64,000 nucleotides of DNA from CAWBRT01 sp963696525 (GTDB taxonomy: Bacteria; Acidobacteriota; Terriglobia; Terriglobales; Acidobacteriaceae). A program made the translations under genes and the position numbers. The stretch's first letter is position 1, and the number at the start of each line of letters is the position of its first letter. This document shows positions 51,412 to 59,285 of this stretch, one piece after another. The stretch covers positions 1,488,001-1,552,000 of the forward strand of contig CAVOKO010000009.1 in NCBI GenBank assembly GCA_963696525.1. Direction: 5' to 3'. Below the pieces are notes generated by a model. It had not been told where the DNA came from. It worked only from the letters and a program-made list of their open reading frames with translations, and did not search any database.

Positions 51412-52238
51412 CCAGGAACACAGAAACGCTTGAATCCGGCGAGCCAGTCCTGCCTGTTCAAGGGAGTTCCCGAGGAAACGAGCCGTTGACCGGCAGCAAT
51501 AGAAGCCCCAAGGTGGTTGTAAAGAACTTGACCAGGCGGTTCGGGGAGCTGCTTGTTCTGGACAACATCTCCTTTTCCGTCGGCCAGGGAGAGTTTCTCT
51601 GCATCGTGGGGCCGACCGGCTGTGGCAAGACGACGTTTCTCAATTGCCTCTCTAAGCTCATCCCGACGACCCAAGGCAATATCTTCATCGACGGCGCGAT
51701 CGCTGATCCCCGGAAACACCATATCTCTTTTGTGTTCCAGGAACCCACTGCCATGCCGTGGAGAACGGTTGCAGAGAATATCGCGTTCGGGATGGAACTC
51801 AAGCACTTCCCGAAGGACAAGCTGCAGGAACGGCTGAAGCATATCCTGGGGCTCGTCGGCTTAACCGAGACGGCCGGCCTCTATCCCAATCAGATCTCCG
51901 CCAGCATGGTGCAACGCATCACCGTGGCCCGGGCTTTTGTCGTGGATCCGGATCTCCTCCTGATGGACGAGCCGTACGGTCAGCTGGACATCAAGCTGCG
52001 ATACTACCTGGAAGACGAACTCATCAAGCTGTGGCAGGCACTCAACAGCACGGTGATTTTTGTAACCCACAACATCGAAGAAGCTGTGTATTTAGGCGAG
52101 CGAATCTTGGTCCTGAGCAATAAGCCCACCCAAATCAGGGCTGAGGTGGGGGTCGATCTGCCTCGCCCGCGGAGGCTGACTGACCCGAAGTTTATCGAGA
52201 TCCGGAAGCGGGTGACGGACTTGATTCGCTGGTGGTAA
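51408..52238 (+). CDS. NitT/TauT-type ABC ATPase with degenerate signature motif
   Basis: 276 residues, starting at the ATGA overlap with the aminotransferase. Walker A GPTGCGKTT (68-76), Q-loop Q111 in FVFQEPTAMPW, Walker B LLLMDEP with E188, and switch His221 (FVTHNIEEA) are intact, but the LSGGQ signature is replaced by ISASMVQ (163-169). The second ATPase of this operon (55206-56015) shows the reverse state, an intact signature and a lost histidine, so the pair would form one complete and one degenerate ATP site. Confidence 0.9.
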   Translation: MTRNTETLESGEPVLPVQGSSRGNEPLTGSNRSPKVVVKNLTRRFGELLVLDNISFSVGQGEFLCIVGPTGCGKTTFLNCLSKLIPTTQGNIFIDGAIADPRKHHISFVFQEPTAMPWRTVAENIAFGMELKHFPKDKLQERLKHILGLVGLTETAGLYPNQISASMVQRITVARAFVVDPDLLLMDEPYGQLDIKLRYYLEDELIKLWQALNSTVIFVTHNIEEAVYLGERILVLSNKPTQIRAEVGVDLPRPRRLTDPKFIEIRKRVTDLIRWW

Positions 52239-52336
52239 CTCCATAACTGTTAGGCCGACGAAACCGAGGTCGGGTGTCGAGGCCTGTAGGCTGTCACGTC
52301 GGTAGTCGAAAGCCTGTAAGGAGGAGGAGTCGAGAT

Positions 52337-53428
52337 ATGAAGAAGCTAGTGGTGGTAGGAATGTTGGTACTGACAGCGGTTCTGCTCTTCTCTGCGGTCG
52401 GGGCAGCGCAGCAGGCTGGTCAAAAGCTCATCACTGTGAACACGGCGTGGATGCCTGAACACGAGCTATTCTTCGCCTGGTATGCCAAAGAGAAAGGTTT
52501 TGATAAACAAGAAGGTCTGGACCTGAAGCTCCTGTCATTTGATAGCGGCATGGCCATAGCGGAGGCTCTGCCCGCCAAACAGTGGGTACTTGGCGCTACT
52601 GGCGGCGTACCCATGGTAGTGACATCGTTGCGGTATGGCGCTTACCTGATTGGGATCGGCAATAATGAGTCCTGGACGAATGCGGTGTTTGTCCGCCCGA
52701 ACAACCCGGTGATGAAGACGAAGGGCGGGCAAAAGGGTTATCCCGACATTTATGGCAGGGCAGAAGATGTTAAAGGGAAAACATTCCTGGTAACTACCGT
52801 GTCCTCGGCGCACTTAGCTATGGCCATGTATCTGCGGGCATTCGGCCTGAAGGATAGTGATGTGGTTATTAAGCAAATGGACCAGGCTTCCGCAGTCGCG
52901 GCATTTGAATCCGGGGTTGGGGATTTTGTATGTCTCTGGGCTCCCTATACCTATACCGCTGTGGACAAGGGTTGGAAAGAAATCGCCAATATCGATACCT
53001 CCAAGGCGGCCTTGCCCATCACGTTTATCGCAGATAAGGAATTCGCCGACAAGAACCCTGAGGTGGTCGCCAAGTTCTTGCGGGTCATGTTCCGCTCCAT
53101 CAACAAGCTGAAGGAGGAAGGGGCCACTCCGCAGAATATCCAGCTCTTCCAGAGAATGTACAAAGATTTTGCTGGAATGGAATATACCGCCGATCAGGCC
53201 AAGAAAGACATCCAATCGCATCCGGTCTATAAGCTCGAGGAGCAGCTGAAGATGTTCGATACCTCCAAGGGCCAGAGCGAAGTGCAGCGATGGGAGTGGC
53301 TTATCGCCGAATGGATGCACGCAAACGGCCGGCTGAAGGATGCGGATATGGCCAAGATAAAGAGCATGGACTGGATTACCGGGAAATATCTCAAGATGGT
53401 ACAGACGCCCATCCCGTCGTACAAATGA
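52337..53428 (+). CDS. ABC substrate-binding protein, taurine/sulfonate type
   Basis: 363 residues from the ATG at 52337, with AGGAGGAG ahead. A signal peptide (KKLVVVGMLVLTAVLLFSAVGAAQQ) precedes an NMT1/TauA-like fold: VNTAWMPEHELFFAWYAKEKGFDKQEGLDLKLLSFDSGMAIAEALPAKQW, FLVTTVSSAHLAMAMYLRAFGLKDSDV and FESGVGDFVCLWAPYTYTAVDKG. It should bind the substrate in the periplasm and deliver it to the two permeases downstream. Given the aminotransferase at the operon head, taurine is the expected ligand. A long hairpin follows the stop codon. Confidence 0.88.
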   Translation: MKKLVVVGMLVLTAVLLFSAVGAAQQAGQKLITVNTAWMPEHELFFAWYAKEKGFDKQEGLDLKLLSFDSGMAIAEALPAKQWVLGATGGVPMVVTSLRYGAYLIGIGNNESWTNAVFVRPNNPVMKTKGGQKGYPDIYGRAEDVKGKTFLVTTVSSAHLAMAMYLRAFGLKDSDVVIKQMDQASAVAAFESGVGDFVCLWAPYTYTAVDKGWKEIANIDTSKAALPITFIADKEFADKNPEVVAKFLRVMFRSINKLKEEGATPQNIQLFQRMYKDFAGMEYTADQAKKDIQSHPVYKLEEQLKMFDTSKGQSEVQRWEWLIAEWMHANGRLKDADMAKIKSMDWITGKYLKMVQTPIPSYK

Positions 53429-53446
53429 GTGTCGGCGCCACCAATG

Positions 53447-53489
53447 GCTGCCTGGATTCCCTGAGTTCGAGAATGGGAATCCAGACAGC
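53447..53489 (+). repeat. Intercistronic hairpin after the second binding-protein gene
   Basis: CTGGATTCCC (53452-53461) pairs perfectly with GGGAATCCAG (53475-53484), extended by GCTG / CAGC with a one-base bulge. No T-tract follows. As with the other importer operon, it stands just after the binding-protein gene and may raise its share of the message. Confidence 0.65.
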
Positions 53490-53547
53490 TATACGCCCGT
53501 GGTCCAGAAAAGAGGAATAAGACATTGTCGAGGAAGTGTGTGTAGCT

Positions 53548-54342
53548 ATGGCTTACGAGGCAGTAACGGTTAAGAAGCCCCTTGTTCTCCGAATCATCCC
53601 GATTGTAAGTGTTCTCGTCTTTCTTGCAGCATGGCAGATTACGGTCACAACAGGAATTGTTCCCAGTACCATGCTTGCCGCGCCCTCATCGGTTCTCCAG
53701 TTGTTCGTTGAGAAACTGACTCAGTCCGATCCGGATGGAGCCGTCTTGTCAACCCATGCGTGGACAAGCATCAAGGAAGCAGGGATCGGTTACCTGCTCG
53801 CCTTGATCACGGGTATCCCACTCGGCCTGCTGATGGGGTGGTTTACTACGATTCGCGGGCTCTTTCGACCGGCCTTCGAAATGGTCCGTCCCATTCCGCC
53901 CGTCGCCTGGATCCCGCTGTGCATCTTCTGGTTCGGAATCGGGCTGTCGGGCAAAGTCTTCATCATCTGGATTGGGGCCATGGTTCCATGTGTTATCAAC
54001 GCCTGGGTAGGGGTAAACATGACCAACCCGACGTTGATTCAGATGGCACGCACTTATGGTGCGACGGACATGCAGATCTTTACCAAGCTTTGCATCCCGT
54101 CTGCTCTTCCCATGGTATTCGGGGCGTTACAGATTGCGTTGGCGTGCGCCTGGACGAATCTGGTTGCGGCTGAACTGCTCGCGTCCGACACTGGCTTGGG
54201 ATTCCTGATTACCATGGGGCGCCGACTCGGATTACCCGAAATGGTTCTCTTGGGTATGCTGACCGTCGGGTTCATCGGTGCCGTGATTGGCTTCATCATC
54301 GATATGGTCGAAAGGCGACTTCTCGCAGGAATACGGAGGTAA
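53548..54342 (+). CDS. NitT/TauT-type ABC permease
   Basis: 264 residues from the ATG at 53548 (AGGAAG 12 bases ahead); GTG at 53536 is a less likely start. Six membrane segments; family motifs are ITGIPLGLLMGWFTTIRGLFRPAFEMVRPIPPVAWIPLCIFWFGIG and the coupling region ARTYGATDMQIFTKLCIPSALPMVFGALQIALACAWTNLVAAELLAS. It forms a pair with the permease that starts 6 bases after its stop. Confidence 0.9.
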   Translation: MAYEAVTVKKPLVLRIIPIVSVLVFLAAWQITVTTGIVPSTMLAAPSSVLQLFVEKLTQSDPDGAVLSTHAWTSIKEAGIGYLLALITGIPLGLLMGWFTTIRGLFRPAFEMVRPIPPVAWIPLCIFWFGIGLSGKVFIIWIGAMVPCVINAWVGVNMTNPTLIQMARTYGATDMQIFTKLCIPSALPMVFGALQIALACAWTNLVAAELLASDTGLGFLITMGRRLGLPEMVLLGMLTVGFIGAVIGFIIDMVERRLLAGIRR

Positions 54343-54348
54343 GATCAG

Positions 54349-55203
54349 GTGGGTGTCAATGCAGTCGATGCAATTGCCGACGAGGTCCGTGAGCCGGTTG
54401 TAGAAGAAGCCCCTGTCACTCTCACGCGGATACTCACAAACGAGTATTTTCTCTATGTCGTGTCGTTGATCCTCTTTTATTGTATTTGGGATTGGGTAGC
54501 AACCGCGCAGATTCTGGGTAAGTCTCTGGCCACCCCGCGTCAAGTGATCACGGAATTGGCTCGCCTGATGACGGTCAAACTGGCAGGGAAAACCCTGGTC
54601 GGGCATATCTGGGATAGCACGAGACGAGTGCTGGTTGGGTTTGCAATCGCTTCGGTCATTGCGGTACCTCTCGGGCTACTCATGGGATTGAACCAGTACG
54701 TCAATGCCATCGTCAAGCCGATCTTTGACATATTCAAGCCCATGCCACCCATCGCATGGATCTCCATCGCCATTCTCTGGTTCGGTATTCAAGAGAGCTC
54801 GAAGGTATTCATTATTGTCGTGGGCACGTTCGTACCCTGCCTGCTCAATTCCTACAACGGCGTCCGTCTCATTGATCCGGAACTGTACGATGTGGTGCGC
54901 GTGCTTGGCGGAGGCCGTCGTGATGAGATCATCCAAGTGTGCTTTCCTGCTGCCTTCCCGGCGATCTTTGCCGGGCTCCAGGTATCCCTGAGTGTTGCGT
55001 GGACGTGCGTTCTGGCCGCGGAATTGGTGAGCTCACAATCGGGCCTGGGTTGGATCATCATGCTAGGTATGAGACTCACCAAGCCTGCCCTGGTCATCGG
55101 AGGGATGGTTGTCATTGCCTTGGTGGCATGGACAACGAGTTTGTTCGTAAGCGGCCTCGAAAAACTGATCTGCCCGTGGAAGCGTCAGATTGAGAGGCTG
55201 TAA
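54349..55203 (+). CDS. NitT/TauT-type ABC permease, GTG start
   Basis: 284 residues. The start is GTG at 54349, with GGAGG 9 bases ahead in the end of the previous gene. Six membrane segments, with family motifs VIAVPLGLLMGLNQYVNAIVKPIFDIFKPMPPIAWISIAILWFGIQ and the coupling region VRVLGGGRRDEIIQVCFPAAFPAIFAGLQVSLSVAWTCVLAAELVSS. It is about 20 residues longer at the N-terminus than its partner. Two unlike permeases imply a heterodimeric pore. Confidence 0.9.
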   Translation: MGVNAVDAIADEVREPVVEEAPVTLTRILTNEYFLYVVSLILFYCIWDWVATAQILGKSLATPRQVITELARLMTVKLAGKTLVGHIWDSTRRVLVGFAIASVIAVPLGLLMGLNQYVNAIVKPIFDIFKPMPPIAWISIAILWFGIQESSKVFIIVVGTFVPCLLNSYNGVRLIDPELYDVVRVLGGGRRDEIIQVCFPAAFPAIFAGLQVSLSVAWTCVLAAELVSSQSGLGWIIMLGMRLTKPALVIGGMVVIALVAWTTSLFVSGLEKLICPWKRQIERL

Positions 55204-55205
55204 TC

Positions 55206-56015
55206 GTGGAACAAGGCAGGAATGAGGGATACTCGGCGATGGAACAGTTCGGCAGGGATGGGGTTAAAATCTCCTGTGAGAAGCTATCTAAGACATTTAT
55301 CCAGAAGGGCAAGGTTCAGGTTAATGTCCTGGCGGACATTTCCTTTGAGGTGTTTAACAACGAGTTTGTGGTCATTTTGGGACCGGGACAATCTGGCAAG
55401 AGCACGTTGCTTCGCATTATTGCCGGATTGGAGACGCCTACCGAAGGTCGGATTCTTATGGACAGACAAGTGGTAGAAGGCCCTGGACAGGACCGGGGGT
55501 TAGTCTTCCAGAGCTACATGCTGTTTCCATGGCGGACGGTCCTCGGCAACGTGGAGATGGGTCCAAAGCTCAGGGGCATCCCGAAGGATGAAAGACGCAA
55601 AATCGCGGCGCATTACATTAATCTGGTGAAGCTCCAGGGATTCGAGAAACATTATCCGCACCAGTTGAGCGGGGGGATGAAACAGCGGGTAGGGATTGCA
55701 CGAGCCTACGCGAATAGTCCTGATGTGATGCTCCTGGATGAGCCGTTTGGGCAGCTCGACGCCCAAACCCGCTACTTCATGGAAAAGGAGATCACCCGAA
55801 TTTGGGAGACGGAGCGGCGGACGATTGTATTTGTGACTAACAATATCGATGAAGCGGTATACCTAGGTGATCGGATCATTACTCTGGAAGATAAGTTGCC
55901 CGGGCGAATGAAGACCGTCTATGAAGTGAATCTTCCCCGGCCTCGGGAACACACCGACGCTGCCTTCCTGACACTCCGCGAACAGATTATAGAAGAAAGT
56001 CAGTTGTGTCTCTAA
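55206..56015 (+). CDS. NitT/TauT-type ABC ATPase with degenerate H-loop, GTG start
   Basis: 269 residues from GTG at 55206 (GAGAGG 8 bases ahead); an ATG at 55239 is a possible alternative. Walker A is GPGQSGKST (59-67), Q-loop Q102, signature LSGGMKQR (154-161) and Walker B VMLLDEP with E179 are intact, but the switch histidine is Asn212 in FVTNNIDEA. Paired with the ATPase at 51408-52238, whose histidine is kept but whose signature is lost, it would build one consensus and one degenerate ATP site. It ends the operon; no terminator is obvious in the next 150 bases. Confidence 0.9.
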   Translation: MEQGRNEGYSAMEQFGRDGVKISCEKLSKTFIQKGKVQVNVLADISFEVFNNEFVVILGPGQSGKSTLLRIIAGLETPTEGRILMDRQVVEGPGQDRGLVFQSYMLFPWRTVLGNVEMGPKLRGIPKDERRKIAAHYINLVKLQGFEKHYPHQLSGGMKQRVGIARAYANSPDVMLLDEPFGQLDAQTRYFMEKEITRIWETERRTIVFVTNNIDEAVYLGDRIITLEDKLPGRMKTVYEVNLPRPREHTDAAFLTLREQIIEESQLCL

Positions 56016-56129
56016 GAAAAATTACGTCCGCACCGGCCGAACGTCTGTGGTGGACAAATATTTCGATGCTGTTGAAACCTCACCCAAGTGTGACAGGGCG
56101 CTGCCTGGCAGAGTACCGGAGAGAAGGAT

Positions 56130-56273
56130 GTAGCGGAGCGAGCAATACCAGCAATCAGCGCCATTGTGACCAGAAGCAGTGTTGCTAGCTTCTCGTTTCC
56201 CCAAACCGAATCCCATCATGGCGATCCCGGCGCGGACCCACGCAAGAAAAGTCCTTTCGGCAGCTGCATTAAC
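56130..56273 (-). pseudogene. Decayed DUF202 (YidH-like) membrane protein
   Basis: On the minus strand, AAAERTFLAWVRAGIAMMGFGLGKRE reproduces the DUF202 hallmark (ERTxLAWxRTxxALMGFG). After a frame change the next helix LATLLLVTMALIAGIARS appears. The middle of the protein and an open frame are missing, so the gene is dead. The rest of 56016-56680 shows nothing that I can support. Confidence 0.65.
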
Positions 56274-56680
56274 TCAATTTCCGGTTGCTTCGGATGCGAT
56301 TGAGCACGATGCCGGATAGGCGCTATGCTTGTTGAGCGGCGGCCCGAAATGGGACTGTGCTCGAACTATTTGTAGTTGTCCTTGCTAAGACTGCGTGTAG
56401 AATTTCGTCAGATATCATCTGTCGTGTCTACGAGCGACTTCACTCGCTCGAGAAACTCCCCGGGCAAGTTGGAAGCCGAGTCCTGCAATATCACCAGAGA
56501 TCAGTGGAATGCCTAAATCGGGAGTACGTCGATAGTGGGGGCCATATGCGAGTGGCAGGCAATGGAAACGATGATAACGACTGTAGACACTTTCAACGAT
56601 GAAAAGAAGTTTTGACATAGCCAAGGAGTCGCACTGAAAGTGTTTCCGGTAAGCGGATTCAAGTGTCAGTGAGGCATGAA

Positions 56681-58336
56681 ATGGACAATCGTGTTGCCAT
56701 CCTCGTCATCCATGGTATGGGAGCACAGAAACCGTACCAAACGCTGGATCAGTTCGCCCGCGGCGTCCAGAATAGCCTCCCTCTGGCGAAGAAGGGCGAG
56801 TACTCTCGCGAACTTCGTCTGCGGCAGCATGATGAAGATCCTGCCCACCAGCAGAAGGCCTGGACACAGGCTTTCGTTCGTCTCACTCCGTCGGGCGATC
56901 GGTCCGGACTTCAACCCGCCCCGGAGCTGATCGACTTGGTTGAGTACTATTGGGCGCCTATCATTAATGATCGTGTCAGCGCGCTGCAATCGCTGCGCTT
57001 TCTCATCTTCTCGGCGCTCAGCCCCTTTGACTATCTCCGCTCCAATATGCTCGTAATCAATGAGGTCACAGGGCAGACTTCTGGCGCAGCCACACAACTC
57101 AAGCGCGAGGACTTTTCCAACTCCGCAACGAGGCAGATCCTCTTTGTCCTCTTGCGAGAGGTTTGGCGCACCGTGCTCATCTTCTTCCCTTTCATTCTGC
57201 TGCTGACCGGCCTCTATTGTTTTACAGCGCAGCCTCTACTAAAGACTCTGATGCCCCCGAGTAGCTCCACATGGCTGAGCTACTTTTGGGCCGGTAACGG
57301 TCCAAACTGGGGCGACGCTATCGTCCTGGCTCTGGTCGCGCTACGCTGGCTTCTTATCGGTATGACACTGAAGTATCTATGGGATGCGTTGCGCCACCCG
57401 GAGGCCACTACGCCTGACCAGAAGAGGCCTGTCTTACTCTGCAACCTCGCCGTCATTGCAGTGCTGCTGGCACTGCTCGCGCTGCCCTTCGTGCTGCATG
57501 GCGTCTTTCATTTCCAATGGCCGGGTGGACTGGCCCGTGGCGATAGCTTCTCTCATCCGTGCCTGGAGGCGCTAGTCGGTTCTCTGTCAATAGCGCTAGC
57601 GAAAATTGGCCGGTATCTCCACTGCAACTTATTTTTCGCTCCGCCCTCTCTACGTCTCATTCACCTCAGCATCTATGCCGGCCTCGCGCTGCTGTCCTAT
57701 TGGATCAATTTGTTTCTCACAACTGCTATCGGAGGACTGTCGGTTTATCTGGGGTCTGACACGCTGAGCAAGAACTTTGCCGCCCGTTCGCAGATACTCT
57801 CCGAGTGCACGGCGACGGTCGAGTCTCTCCTCGGCAAGCAGCCCGATCTGCCGGCGGACGACAAGGGCTTACAGCAATATGACCGCGTGCTAATTGCCGC
57901 CCACTCTCTCGGCTCGGTTATCGCATACGATTTGGTCAACGACCTGATCACAAAGCACGAGGCCGGCAACACTACGGCTGGACTTGAGCGCATCACCGGG
58001 CTCTTCACCTTCGGCTGCCCGCTAAATAAAACGTATTACTTCTTTCGCACCCGGACCGAAGAGAAAACGACGGTTCTCAACGAAATCCTCTTTAAGCTGC
58101 ATAACTTCCGTTTGCGCGTCCCTTCTCCGGCGGGCGTGCAGCCCACGCCAAGCCCTTTCGGCGAGAAGTTTTGCTGGTTCAACGCCTGGTCTCCCTTCGA
58201 TGTTATCAGCGGCCGGATGCTCTTTTACCAAGCAGACCAGAACCGAAAAGTCACCGCAGGGTACAACCCAGTCACAGCCCATACCGGCTATTGGGAAGAC
58301 CCAGACCTCTACCTATACTTCTCCGATCTTCTATGA
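56681..58336 (+). CDS. Membrane protein with lipase-like alpha/beta hydrolase motifs
   Basis: 551 residues from the ATG at 56681 (GTGAGG ahead; GTG at 56663 is possible). The chain begins VAILVIHGMGAQKPYQTLDQFARG, an oxyanion strand of the alpha/beta hydrolase kind. Four membrane segments lie in the middle (about 165-190, 215-240, 262-285, 325-355). The C-terminal half has YDRVLIAAHSLGSVIAYDLVNDLI, a G-x-S-x-G-like elbow (AHSLGS), then LFTFGCPLNKTYYFFRTRT and NAWSPFDVISGRMLFY. The layout, hydrolase halves flanking a membrane insert, is found in uncharacterised proteins of this group; a membrane lipid or acyl ester is a plausible substrate. A dyad follows its stop. Confidence 0.75.
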   Translation: MDNRVAILVIHGMGAQKPYQTLDQFARGVQNSLPLAKKGEYSRELRLRQHDEDPAHQQKAWTQAFVRLTPSGDRSGLQPAPELIDLVEYYWAPIINDRVSALQSLRFLIFSALSPFDYLRSNMLVINEVTGQTSGAATQLKREDFSNSATRQILFVLLREVWRTVLIFFPFILLLTGLYCFTAQPLLKTLMPPSSSTWLSYFWAGNGPNWGDAIVLALVALRWLLIGMTLKYLWDALRHPEATTPDQKRPVLLCNLAVIAVLLALLALPFVLHGVFHFQWPGGLARGDSFSHPCLEALVGSLSIALAKIGRYLHCNLFFAPPSLRLIHLSIYAGLALLSYWINLFLTTAIGGLSVYLGSDTLSKNFAARSQILSECTATVESLLGKQPDLPADDKGLQQYDRVLIAAHSLGSVIAYDLVNDLITKHEAGNTTAGLERITGLFTFGCPLNKTYYFFRTRTEEKTTVLNEILFKLHNFRLRVPSPAGVQPTPSPFGEKFCWFNAWSPFDVISGRMLFYQADQNRKVTAGYNPVTAHTGYWEDPDLYLYFSDLL

Positions 58337-58737
58337 CATATGACAGTTCTTCTGTCATACAGGATGCAGCAGCCAAAGCCCGAGGAACTGCTCTTCCGAG
58401 CGATAAAGGAACCCCGATTTGTTCGGAAAACTGGCTCAATCGGTGAGGTAAGCCCAGAGCAACGCTGGTCAGAGGGCGCGACCAATATACCGGTGCCGCG
58501 GCGGATGTTCGCCACGACTCAGGGCACGAAACGTTCCGGCATGTCTCGCCAACCTCAAAGTGTTTGGTCGCGGCCTTGCCACCCTGATCATCAGTTGCTC
58601 ACCAATCGAGGCGATATACTCTGAGCTAACGGCAAGCCGGAGGTAGCGGCAGGTACGTGAAACTTTGCGAGAAATTTAATAGTTTTGATACAGTGGAAAT
58701 TCCGGGATAGCCCGCAAGTGATAGAATTAAAAGCAGT
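58337..58737 (+). other. Gap before tRNA-Val, with a dyad after the hydrolase gene
   Basis: TATGACAG (58339-58346) pairs with CTGTCATA (58352-58359) around a five-base loop, right after the stop codon. No T-tract follows, so it may only stabilise the 3' end. The remaining bases up to the tRNA contain no gene that I can support. Confidence 0.5.
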
Positions 58738-58812
<75 letters not shown>

Positions 58813-58830
58813 TATCTAAGTTATTACCGC

Positions 58831-58860
58831 ACAGCCACTTACGGGTGGCTGTTTGTTTTG
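58831..58860 (+). terminator. Intrinsic terminator after tRNA-Val
   Basis: ACAGCCAC (58831-58838) pairs perfectly with GTGGCTGT (58845-58852) around a 6-base loop, followed by TTGTTTTG. Confidence 0.85.
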
Positions 58861-58923
58861 GTCGCCGAGATTTCAGCCCGATGCCCAACCCCGATAGAGG
58901 TCACTGGGCCTCCGGGGCAGGCT

Positions 58924-59205
58924 TCATTCGCGGCGACTGCTCCCCGTATTCCCGTCGGGCGTCCAAGGCTTTGCTGAAATTCCCGTGCGTATATATCGTG
59001 GACGAGCTGCGAGCTTCACAAAGTCAGCGTTCAGCGTCTGATCCCAGAGTGCGGACGGCACTCCCAACTTGGTTGAGGCAAATATGAAGTCCTCGCTTTC
59101 CCATAGGCCGCCCTGCTTCCTCCAGTCCTTCAGGTGTTCGGAAAGAGCCGGGCACATTGGAACTGGGGCGTTGCTGACTCTGGTCTTGGTGCGACGTTGG
59201 AGTGC
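58924..59205 (-). pseudogene. Tyrosine recombinase (phage-type integrase) fragment next to tRNA-Val
   Basis: The minus strand encodes VALQRRTKTRVSNAPVPMCPALSEHL, then KDWRKQGGLWESEDFIFASTKLG. This matches the stretch of site-specific tyrosine integrases in the catalytic domain between the first active-site arginine and the H-x-x-R box (typical phrases are KTRASRRTIPL and HLxxWRK...DxVFPS). Both ends, including the tyrosine, are missing and stops bound it. With the intact tRNA-Val 110 bases away it marks an old integration site. The rest of the 58813-59285 gap holds nothing further. Confidence 0.65.
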
Positions 59206-59285
59206 TACAATTTTTTAAAAGGGGTTCCGGACCTTCAAGCCCAGAACCTATCTGGAAATTCGAGCCCTAATCTGACTTCACAACT

